Shown here: piece after piece, positions 1 to 6,086 of the stretch
How the letters are laid out: each line of letters starts with the position of its first letter
How positions within the stretch are numbered: the stretch's first letter is position 1
Position numbers and translations under genes: made by a program
Source of the DNA: Desulfobulbaceae bacterium
GTDB lineage: Bacteria; Desulfobacterota; Desulfobulbia; Desulfobulbales; Desulfobulbaceae
Length of the DNA: 10,889 bases
Assembly (NCBI GenBank): GCA_007121995.1
Contig: SKJK01000265.1
Span: 1-10,889, forward strand
Direction: 5' to 3'
Notes under the pieces: model-generated
Databases searched by the model: none
Seen by the model: only the letters and a program-made list of their open reading frames with translations
Told to the model about the DNA's origin: nothing

Positions 1-521
1 AAGATGCTGCGCCAACCAAAATGCTGGGTCAGAATTCCACCGAAAAATGGTCCTGCAGACAACCCGATATAGACAGCGGCAACATAAATACCGATTGCTC
101 TGCCGCGTTTTTGAGGGGGAAAGATGGAGGTCAGGATAGCCATGCCTGTCGTCACAAACATCGCCGCTCCCAGGCCCTGGAAGACCCTGAAAAGGATGAG
201 CGAGGTGGCACTGCCGGCAAAGGCCGCGCTGGTTGCGCCCAGCGTGTATACCAGCAAGCCAACTATGAAGACCTTTTTTCGGCCGTACATATCGGCAACC
301 TTGCCCGCAGGCAGCAGACAAGTGGCCATGGCCAACAGGTAGGATGTGGCAACCCAGCTCAATTGAACCGCATTCAATCCCAGATCAGCCTGTAGATCCG
401 GCAGGGCCACGTTCACCGAAGAGAGCATGAACGGTCCCATGAATGAAGTCAGGGTAGCGACGAACAGCGCGGATCGTTCAAGGGCTGCTTGATTGTCGTT
501 AGGGGACTGGACGGAAACCAT
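1..521 (-). CDS. MFS drug-exporter-like permease, DHA2 family (N-terminal part, 3' end outside window)
   Basis: Predicted inner-membrane proton-coupled exporter of the major facilitator superfamily; substrate unknown. Only the first 173 residues are visible because the gene runs off the left edge. After a short polar N-terminus there are about five hydrophobic segments (roughly 17-40, 52-72, 84-104, 108-132 and 143-163). The loop motif A reads GKVADMYGRKK (73-83), motif B is RVFQGLGAA (112-120), and the antiporter motif C is GLSAGPFFGG (153-162), which favours the 14-helix DHA2 (EmrB/QacA) exporters. The ATG at 521 has no clear ribosome site; an in-frame GTG two codons upstream is an alternative. 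It starts 51 bases after the mgtE stop on the same strand with no obvious terminator between, so it may be read from mgtE transcripts. The family is secure; drug export is only the usual family role. Confidence 0.85.
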   Translation of the reverse strand, partial: MVSVQSPNDNQAALERSALFVATLTSFMGPFMLSSVNVALPDLQADLGLNAVQLSWVATSYLLAMATCLLPAGKVADMYGRKKVFIVGLLVYTLGATSAAFAGSATSLILFRVFQGLGAAMFVTTGMAILTSIFPPQKRGRAIGIYVAAVYIGLSAGPFFGGILTQHFGWRSI

Positions 522-572
522 GGGCACGTGAGGGAGAAAGAAGCCAGGCCGCACTGCTTACGGCACGTTTCG

Positions 573-1961
573 TCAAAAACGATACACCAGGGAAGCAATC
601 AAAAAATAATTGAGGACCCCGAGAACATCGATGGCGGTGGTGACAAACGGTCCCGTAGCCACGGCGGGATCGACCTTAAGGCGCTCAAAAATCATTGGCA
701 GGACAACAGCAAGGATGGCTGCACAGGTCATATTGACCAGAATGGTCAGGCCAACGGTCTGGCCAAGCAGGATACTGTCGTACACCAGGTAACCAAAAAG
801 AGCGAGAATCACACCGTAAAAAGTGCCGAGGAGTATACCGACACGCAGTTCCTTTAGAACCAGTCGGAACGTATCGCGAGTATTGATCGCCCCTGTGGCC
901 AAGCCGCGCACGGCTACCGTGGCCGACTGGACACCGACATTACCGGCCATACCGATAATGATCGGCACAAAGGCACTGAGAATGACGATTTGCGCGAGCA
1001 TATCTTCGTATTGGCCGATCACCATGGTCGCACCAATTCCACCGATGAACGAGGCGAACAACCAAGGCAGACGAATGCCGGCAATTTTGAAGGCGGACTG
1101 GGTAAAAATTTCCGACTCACTGGTACCCGCCATTTTGAGCATATCACGGGTTGTCTCTTCTTCCATGACGTCGATGACGTCGTCCACCGTCACCATACCA
1201 ACAAGGACATCCTGACTGTCGACAACGGGGATGGCCAGGATGCGGTACTTGTCCACCAGCATGGCGACCCTGGTCTCATCGGTATCGGTGGTTACCTTGA
1301 GGACGCTGCGGTTCATAATTGCATGCAACGGTGTACCGGGATTGGCCAGCAGGAGTTGGCGCAGGGAAACGACACCGACCAGACGCTGCTGGTCGTCGGT
1401 CAAATAGAGATAAAAAATCATCTCAACATTTTCACGACCGCGAATATTTTCAATAGCCTCCTCAACGGTGAGCATCTGCGGCAGGGAGAAATAATCTGTC
1501 GTCATGATACCGCCTGCACTGGACGGATCGTACTTCAACAGACTTTCAACCTCTTTCTTGCTGGCTACATCAAGCAAGGCCATCAGGTGGCCACGCTGAT
1601 CGTCCGGTAAATCACCGATGAGGTCGGCAAGATCATCCGGTGGCAGATGTTTCAACACCCCAGCCAGTTTCTCGAGGGAAGTTTCCGCCAGGACCTGCTT
1701 GCACAAAGCTGGTGACAGCTGACTGAAAACGTCGGCGGCCATGGCATGGTCGACAATTGCGTTAAAAATCCCTGTTGCATCGGCCAAAGGCAGGTCTTCA
1801 AGAATCTCTGCCAGATCGGCTGGATGGATGCGGGACAGGATATTGCCCAATGACGCCTTGGCATTACGCCGATACAAACGATTGATCGTTCCGACAAGCC
1901 GTTTTTTCTTGCTCAGGTATGCGGCGGCGGCCTGAGGTTCGTTTTTTACATCGATCTGCAT
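573..1961 (-). CDS. mgtE: Magnesium transporter MgtE
   Basis: Inner-membrane Mg2+ channel/transporter of the MgtE family (SLC41-like), 462 residues, close to the usual 450. The order is typical: an N-terminal helical domain with repeated acidic-Leu units (about 30-135), two CBS domains (about 155-212 and 218-270, the second holding VTVDDVIDVMEEE at 257-269), a connecting helix, then about five membrane helices (300-462). The pore signatures are present: PIIIGMAGNVGVQ at 333-345 and DPAVATGPFVTTAIDVLG at 431-448; the Asp of the second motif matches the pore Mg2+ ligand known in this family. In the family the cytosolic domains sense intracellular Mg2+ and close the pore. The start is well supported by GGAGGA seven bases before the ATG. 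An MFS gene follows closely. I saw no M-box (Mg2+ riboswitch) signature upstream. Confidence 0.95.
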   Translation of the reverse strand: MQIDVKNEPQAAAAYLSKKKRLVGTINRLYRRNAKASLGNILSRIHPADLAEILEDLPLADATGIFNAIVDHAMAADVFSQLSPALCKQVLAETSLEKLAGVLKHLPPDDLADLIGDLPDDQRGHLMALLDVASKKEVESLLKYDPSSAGGIMTTDYFSLPQMLTVEEAIENIRGRENVEMIFYLYLTDDQQRLVGVVSLRQLLLANPGTPLHAIMNRSVLKVTTDTDETRVAMLVDKYRILAIPVVDSQDVLVGMVTVDDVIDVMEEETTRDMLKMAGTSESEIFTQSAFKIAGIRLPWLFASFIGGIGATMVIGQYEDMLAQIVILSAFVPIIIGMAGNVGVQSATVAVRGLATGAINTRDTFRLVLKELRVGILLGTFYGVILALFGYLVYDSILLGQTVGLTILVNMTCAAILAVVLPMIFERLKVDPAVATGPFVTTAIDVLGVLNYFLIASLVYRF

Positions 1962-2196
1962 TATGATGTCCTCCGGGGCCCAGGAGCCATGGGCAAGCTA
2001 TCTCCGGTAAAACCCGGTAAAAGCGCAGGAAAAAGCGTAACGGTCTACTTCTCCCCGGCAGGGTTTCGGTTACAAAAAATTAATAATGGTAACAGCCGGT
2101 CCTTATCAGCGCAATGATTGATTCCAGCACGCTACCGGGAAAAACACGATGTACAAAATGCAAACGCTCTTTGCAACTGGGCTCGTCGTTCTTTAC
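1962..2196 (-). promoter_or_regulatory. Upstream region of mgtE with TTTTACCGG direct repeats
   Basis: A gene-free stretch between the cbiK terminator and mgtE that should hold the mgtE promoter. Read on the minus strand it contains a weak promoter-like pair, TTGCGC, then 17 bases, then TACCAT, in an AT-rich area near 2080-2120. Closer to the gene two direct copies of TTTTACCGG lie at 2014-2022 and 2004-2012, ten bases apart (one helical turn), about 43-60 bases before the ATG, and could be an operator. A clear GGAGGA ribosome site ends the region at about 1969-1974. No protein-coding frame here looks genuine. Confidence 0.3.
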
Positions 2197-2229
2197 AAAA
2201 AAAAAAGGGGCAAAAAAATTTTTCGCCCC
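2197..2229 (-). terminator. Intrinsic terminator of cbiK
   Basis: Read on the minus strand, a GGGGC arm (2225-2229 on the plus strand) pairs with GCCCC (2207-2211) across an A/T-rich loop whose As and Ts can extend the stem. It is followed at once by ten Ts (2197-2206). It lies about 55 bases after the cbiK stop codon. This is a textbook Rho-independent terminator and makes cbiK the last gene of its transcript, separating it from mgtE. Confidence 0.9.
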
Positions 2230-2283
2230 CGCAGTCCGGTCGACATGCCGACCAGTTTCATTTTTGTCAGGTGATCTGCTTAA

Positions 2284-3216
2284 TCAGTGCAGTTCCTCCA
2301 TGATATCCTTCATGTTTGCTACCCAGATGTCGACAATGGCATCAAACTCGGCCAGCCCTTTGAGAACCGGGACACTCTCGATACCGACTTCGGCCAGCAC
2401 GCTCTTCCACGAACCCTCATCGTCGCTTGCCATATCATTGATCGCGTGGTCGCCGGCTACTGTCATCAGCGGAATAAGATACGCTTTCTTGATGCCTTTT
2501 TCGACCAGGGCATCTCTGATCTCCTCGATGGAAGGGCTGTCGGACAACGAACCCACATACATGTTCTTGTCCGCCTGCTGCGCCTTATACATCATGGCAA
2601 AGTAGATGGCATCACTGGGGTGGTGGGTGCCGTGGCCCATCAACACAACGGCTTCATCCGCTTGACGTTCGCTGGGCACGATATTGGTCAAGATGGCGTG
2701 GATAACAGCATCCATGGCGGCATTGCTGCTGAGAAGAGGATAGGAAACCTCAACCTTGTCAAAACTGTGCCGCCAGCCAATCATCTGCTCAAACAGTTTA
2801 GTATTGACAAACACTTCATGAAATTCGGCACCGGGAATCATGTGCAATGATTGCACCGCCACCTTGGAATACCCATCCTCCATCAACCTGGCCATGGCCA
2901 ACTCCGGGGAATCGATCTCCGTACCGCTTTTTGCCAGTTTTTCTCGAATGATACTTGATGTATAGGCCCAGCGAATCTCGGTATCCGGAAAGGCCGCTTT
3001 CATCTGTTTTTCAATGGTGACAAATGCTTCCTGGGCTCGGGGTATACTGGTACCGAAGGTCACCAGCAAAATGGCTGGATTCTTGTCGCTTACCGCGACA
3101 GGCCCATGATCATGACTGTGGCTGTGGCTGTGGCTGTGGCTGTGGCTGTAGCCACTCATCGGCAGGACCAGAGCGAACAGCAATGCGCACAAGAGTCCTT
3201 TTCCATAACGATCCAT
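2284..3216 (-). CDS. cbiK: Secreted sirohydrochlorin cobaltochelatase (CbiK type) with His-rich N-terminus
   Basis: Predicted class II chelatase that inserts Co2+ into sirohydrochlorin (or factor II) in the anaerobic cobalamin pathway. The frame opens at 3282, but the ATG at 3216 has GGAGGA six bases upstream and begins a signal peptide, so it is chosen (310 residues). Order: Lys/Arg-containing n-region, hydrophobic core (about 8-20), then six Ser-His pairs plus HDHG (24-38), then the CbiK fold from about 46. GHGTHHP (194-200) and GDHA (256-259) supply His195 and His257. Their 62-residue spacing equals that of the two metal-binding His of Salmonella CbiK (145/207) and of periplasmic Desulfovibrio CbiK (154/216), as I recall those numbers. 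It is predicted to be periplasmic. The His stretch may bind Co or Ni. It is monocistronic, with a cobalamin riboswitch upstream and a terminator downstream. Ferrochelatase-like or nickel chemistry cannot be excluded. Confidence 0.92.
   Translation of the reverse strand: MDRYGKGLLCALLFALVLPMSGYSHSHSHSHSHSHDHGPVAVSDKNPAILLVTFGTSIPRAQEAFVTIEKQMKAAFPDTEIRWAYTSSIIREKLAKSGTEIDSPELAMARLMEDGYSKVAVQSLHMIPGAEFHEVFVNTKLFEQMIGWRHSFDKVEVSYPLLSSNAAMDAVIHAILTNIVPSERQADEAVVLMGHGTHHPSDAIYFAMMYKAQQADKNMYVGSLSDSPSIEEIRDALVEKGIKKAYLIPLMTVAGDHAINDMASDDEGSWKSVLAEVGIESVPVLKGLAEFDAIVDIWVANMKDIMEELH
3115..3150 (-). repeat. Hexanucleotide tandem repeat coding Ser-His pairs in cbiK
   Basis: On the plus strand four exact copies of GCTGTG (3121-3144) are flanked by one-base variants ACTGTG (3115-3120) and GCTGTA (3145-3150). 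On the coding strand this reads CACAGC units giving the His-Ser run just after the signal peptide. The unit is a multiple of three, so gain or loss of copies by slippage would change the number of His residues without shifting the frame. Confidence 0.95.
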
Positions 3217-3563
3217 CCGTCTTCCTCCAAAATCAATATAATGAAAAAATAAATGGGTGCAGGCATCGAAAACGACGATCATGCACTAGCACCCGCTGAA
3301 CGGTTCCCCCTTGATCCATTGGCAGGAACACCAGGCTTCCGGTGCGGAGCGGACGAAACATACTTGTCGAGCAGGAAAGAGTAAGGTGACGACAACCGCC
3401 GGCAAACAGCGCCGTCACCTGCATACCGGACATGGCAGGGTATGCGATCCCACATTGCACAAGAACGTTTTCCGCGCCAGGCTTCCTCGTTCCGAGGGTA
3501 GAGCAGCTCCGAAGGGAGTTACACCGTGATCAGTGGCTCAGCAACTGGTCGGAAGCACCGAGC
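3217..3563 (-). promoter_or_regulatory. Long structured leader between riboswitch terminator and cbiK
   Basis: About 350 gene-free bases that would be transcribed only when the riboswitch terminator is bypassed. Several perfect inverted repeats are visible (plus coordinates): GCATACC/GGTATGC at 3421-3427 and 3439-3445, GGTGACG/CGTCACC at 3385-3391 and 3413-3419, CCTCG/CGAGG at 3485-3497, and a hairpin before the gene (listed separately). CCAGGCTTCC occurs twice, at 3331-3340 and 3477-3486. The region ends with the cbiK ribosome site GGAGGA. A 75-codon frame crosses it but has no ribosome site or recognisable protein character. I do not recognise a second known riboswitch class here. Confidence 0.45.
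3244..3294 (-). terminator. Terminator-like hairpin just upstream of cbiK
   Basis: On the minus strand GGGTGC (3289-3294) pairs with GCACCC (3255-3260). An inner stem GCAT..TCG / CGATGC extends it with a small bulge and a TCGTTTT loop. The hairpin is followed by ATTTATTTTTTC. It ends about 25 bases before the cbiK ribosome site. The T tract is interrupted by an A, so it is weaker than the riboswitch terminator, and it could instead be a translational or RNA-stability element. Confidence 0.4.
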
Positions 3564-3599
3564 AAAAAAAATCCCCGGATCAAAAAATGATCCGGGGAT
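3564..3599 (-). terminator. Riboswitch expression platform: intrinsic terminator
   Basis: A perfect 12-bp stem, ATCCCCGGATCA (3571-3582, plus strand) with TGATCCGGGGAT (3588-3599), has a five-base loop and, read on the minus strand, runs into eight Ts (3564-3571). It lies 57 bases after the cobalamin aptamer. The intervening GCGGATC could pair with the GATCC of the terminator arm as an antiterminator; this is inference. The expected behaviour is premature stop when cobalamin is bound, lowering cbiK expression. Confidence 0.93.
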
Positions 3600-3656
3600 G
3601 CCCTGGTGAATCCACGTATCGCCGCCAACTTTCAGATCCGCGGAAAGAGGCTTCCA

Positions 3657-3816
3657 TGTTTCAGGCAGGTATTCTGACTTCCGGATCATCCTCCAGCCGC
3701 GTCTTCCCAACACTTGGTCAGTGACGTATCTGCGGCCTTTGTCCCCGGTTACAGCGGCGGGCCCGTCTCCGATTTTCACGGAGTTCCCTCTTGTTCCTGT
3801 AAAGGAACCTGAAACA
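3657..3816 (-). ncRNA. Cobalamin (AdoCbl-type) riboswitch aptamer
   Basis: The minus strand carries the conserved cobalamin-element blocks in order: a P1 closing arm TGTTTCAGG (3808-3816) that pairs with CCTGAAACA (3657-3665); AGAGGGAACTCCGTGAAAATC; the B12 box region ACGGGCCCGCCGCTGTAA; GGGGACAAAGG; CACTGACCAAGTGTTGGGAAG; and GGAGGATGATCCGGAAGTCAG followed by ACCTGCC. The long peripheral elements point to the classical adenosylcobalamin class. It precedes an intrinsic terminator and then cbiK on the same strand, so the predicted logic is repression of the cobaltochelatase by its pathway end product. Short reading frames crossing this RNA are not genes. Confidence 0.96.
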
Positions 3817-3820
3817 ATTT

Positions 3821-3851
3821 AATATGAACCATGATCCACAGGAGAAGTCAA
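3821..3851 (-). promoter_or_regulatory. Candidate sigma70-type promoter of the riboswitch-cbiK transcript
   Basis: On the minus strand TTGACT (3846-3851) matches five of six bases of the -35 consensus. CATATT or the overlapping TCATAT (3821-3827) lies 18-19 bases downstream as a -10 element. Transcription would begin near 3812-3816, just at the first paired strand of the riboswitch, which supports the call. The spacing is slightly long. Confidence 0.5.
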
Positions 3852-4247
3852 GCACATTTGAGAATCTCGCCATATCCCAGTCACAACTCAGGAATCAATT
3901 ACCATTATTCAAGTGGTTTGCAATTGTACGATGGTCCACACTTCTGAACTGTAATCGGTCACAGGCGCTCCATATTTTCCTGACGTGGCTGCTACCCGCT
4001 ATAGCTCAACTATGCAGGCAGAGACGACAGCGTAATGATGGATGCCCGGAATCGTTTACCAATGAATTGCATCGATAAAAGGAGAATACTTGCCGTTCTT
4101 GTTTACAGTCGTTACACTTTTAAAAAAGTGACAGTTCATATTCCACTGGCAGGCAAGGACTTCCTCCTGCCAGACCAAGCCGTTCTCAAGGCTGGTGGAG
4201 AACTGTCGCCGGGACGCCCAATTTATTTACCAAGCCGGTGCCGCCGC
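3852..4247 (+). promoter_or_regulatory. Upstream region of the HD-GYP gene with inverted repeats
   Basis: About 400 bases without a convincing gene between the divergent cbiK leader and the HD-GYP start. Three perfect inverted repeats cluster in the last 135 bases: CACTTTT/AAAAGTG (4115-4121, 4124-4130), CTGGCAGG/CCTGCCAG (4146-4153, 4166-4173) and GTTCTC/GAGAAC (4182-4187, 4198-4203). An AAAGGAG at 4078-4084 resembles a ribosome site, but no in-frame start codon follows at the right distance. The long frame of the HD-GYP protein is open through this area from an ATG at 4035, so part of it might be coding. I did not find the conserved bases of a c-di-GMP riboswitch. Confidence 0.35.
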
Positions 4248-5969
4248 ATGGAACGACCAAAAAATAGACACTCCGCACCTGCAATTTCCATCAGGATAGC
4301 CCTTCCGGCCCTGCTCACCATACTCCTCTTCGTTACCGCGACCTTTGTCATTATCCTGCCCTCTCTCAAGGAAAGCCTCCTCGATAAAAAAAGGGAAATG
4401 CTTATGGATATGTCAAAAATTGTCCTGGATATGGTCACGTTTTACGAAAGTAAGGAACGCTCCGGAGAGTTAAGCAGGGAAGAGGCGCAACAAAAAGTGA
4501 TCGATATCATCCTTCAGCTCCGTTACGGACCGGACGAAAAAGATTACTACTGGATCAATGACATGGAAGCCCTGATCGTGGCTCACCCGTACCGCCCCGA
4601 CCTCCGGGGTGAGGCGGTTCCGGATCTCCGCTACCCCACCGGAGCAAACCTGCTCGAGGAATTTGTCAAGGTGGTAAACGAGCACGGAGAGGGTTATGTC
4701 GAATACCTCTTCCAATGGCAGGACGAGCCCGAGAGAGTCATCTCCAAACTCTCTTTTGTCAAGGGCTTTGAACCCTGGGGCTGGATAATCGGTACCGGTC
4801 TCTATTACGAGGACGTCAATGTTGAAATCAGCCGAATCGCCAAACAGCTCAACGCCGTTGCCTTTGCCATTCTTCTTGTCATCTCTTTTCTGGCTTTCTA
4901 TATCATTCGCCACACCGTACTGGCCGACCGGGTTCGCCGGATAATTTCCCAGGAACGCGAACGTCTGCTGATCGCTCTGGAGGTAAGCAACGCTCGCTTT
5001 CGCTCCCTGGTGGAAGCGACCAGCGACTGGATCTGGGAGATTGACGCCCAAGGCTTGTATACCTACAGCAGTCCCAAAATCCGTGACCTGCTGGGCTATA
5101 AACCAGAAGAAATCATAGGTAAGCACCTGATCGACCTGACCGTGCCCGCCGAGACGGAGCGTACCGCCAGCCTCTTCAACAAACTTATTGCCGCCCGCAA
5201 ACCATTTGCCGGGTTTGAGAGCAACTGTCAGACACAAGGCGGCCGCATTGTAGTCATTGAAAAAAATGGGGTGCCGGTATTCAGTGATGACGGTGAGCTA
5301 CTGGGGTATCGTGGGATCGCTCGGGATATTTCCGAGCGGAAAAATGCCTTGGAGGCCCTGGAGAAGAGTCGGGACGAACTCCATAAAAGCCTTGAGGAAA
5401 CAGTCAGATCTCTAGCATCGGCAGCGGAAAAACGAGACCCCTACACCGCCGGCCATCAATTGCGAGTCGACACCTTGGCCTGCGCCATCGCCCGGGAACT
5501 GGGACTGCCGGAAAAGCAGATCGAAGGACTGCATTTTGCCGCCCTGCTCCATGACATCGGCAAAATTTCCCTGCCTTCGGAATACCTGGCCAAACCCACT
5601 CGTCTTTCGGCACAAGAACAGGCGATCATCAAGTGCCACACCGAAGTCGGCTACGAAATTCTCAAAAACATCCCTTTTCCCTGGCCTGTGGCTGAAATCG
5701 TTTATCAGCACCATGAAAATCTCGATGGTTCCGGCTACCCACGCGGTCTCACCGACAAAGATATTCTCCTGGAAGCCAAGATTCTGGCCGTGGCTGATGT
5801 GATCGAGGCCATGTCATCCCACCGCCCTTACCGCCCTTCTCTCGGCCTGGAAACAGCCATGGAGGAAATTCGTAAAGGGCGGGGCACCCTCTATCACCCC
5901 CAGAGCGTCGATGCCTGCCTGCACCTGATAGCCGAGGGAAAAGTGGACTTGACCGCCAAGGCGTGGTGA
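4248..5969 (+). CDS. Membrane sensor c-di-GMP phosphodiesterase (Cache-PAS-HD-GYP)
   Basis: Predicted to hydrolyse cyclic di-GMP in response to an extracellular ligand. With the ATG at 4248 it has 573 residues: membrane helix 1 (about 15-37), a periplasmic single-Cache domain (about 40-200, with DYYWINDME and WGWIIGTGLYYEDV), membrane helix 2 (about 201-221), a PAS domain (about 250-365), a short coiled linker, and an HD-GYP domain (about 386-573). The HD pair is His435-Asp436 in LLHDIGK. The signature HHENLDGSGYP (488-498) is complete, so the enzyme looks active. The start is uncertain: the frame is open from 4035, and no good ribosome site precedes 4248, but residues before it look unlike protein and overlap inverted repeats. 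The gene stands alone on the plus strand, divergent from cbiK and convergent with the citrate synthase gene. The Cache ligand is unknown; these domains often bind small organic acids. Confidence 0.9.
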   Translation: MERPKNRHSAPAISIRIALPALLTILLFVTATFVIILPSLKESLLDKKREMLMDMSKIVLDMVTFYESKERSGELSREEAQQKVIDIILQLRYGPDEKDYYWINDMEALIVAHPYRPDLRGEAVPDLRYPTGANLLEEFVKVVNEHGEGYVEYLFQWQDEPERVISKLSFVKGFEPWGWIIGTGLYYEDVNVEISRIAKQLNAVAFAILLVISFLAFYIIRHTVLADRVRRIISQERERLLIALEVSNARFRSLVEATSDWIWEIDAQGLYTYSSPKIRDLLGYKPEEIIGKHLIDLTVPAETERTASLFNKLIAARKPFAGFESNCQTQGGRIVVIEKNGVPVFSDDGELLGYRGIARDISERKNALEALEKSRDELHKSLEETVRSLASAAEKRDPYTAGHQLRVDTLACAIARELGLPEKQIEGLHFAALLHDIGKISLPSEYLAKPTRLSAQEQAIIKCHTEVGYEILKNIPFPWPVAEIVYQHHENLDGSGYPRGLTDKDILLEAKILAVADVIEAMSSHRPYRPSLGLETAMEEIRKGRGTLYHPQSVDACLHLIAEGKVDLTAKAW

Positions 5970-6086
5970 GTCAACAGTCGTTACCAATCGCTTGGTTTGT
6001 ACCAGTGCGGTGACTACGCTTCAGTATTGTGAATGGTCACACAGTGCAGGTACAAAAACGTCTCCCCTTGGATGTGAAATCGATTG

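Noticed and set aside
1962..2196. M-box magnesium riboswitch upstream of mgtE
   Set aside because: The conserved GTTAGGTGAGGCTCC-like start and the later conserved loops are not found on the minus strand.
3115..3150. Short tandem repeat as a CRISPR-like or intergenic satellite
   Set aside because: Six-base units without spacers inside a coding sequence; it simply encodes Ser-His pairs.
3233..3460. 75-codon minus-strand reading frame ending just before the cbiK ribosome site, as a possible leader peptide
   Set aside because: No ribosome site at its ATG, no protein-like composition, and it runs across the leader hairpins.
3519..3779. 86-codon minus-strand frame
   Set aside because: It lies entirely on the cobalamin riboswitch and its terminator; the RNA explains the sequence conservation.
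3824..4078. 84-codon plus-strand frame between riboswitch and HD-GYP gene
   Set aside because: It has an AGGAG-like sequence only after its start, shows no recognisable domain and overlaps the cbiK promoter area.
4130..4250. Possible c-di-GMP-I riboswitch before the HD-GYP gene
   Set aside because: The hairpins and a CAAGCC-like piece look similar, but the conserved junction bases and the GGTAGCGGGG-like block of the GEMM motif are missing.
5983..5998. Small hairpin ACCAA/TTGGT followed by TTGT after the HD-GYP stop, as a terminator
   Set aside because: Only five base pairs and no real T tract; too weak to call. The rest of the convergent gap to 6086 shows nothing clear.
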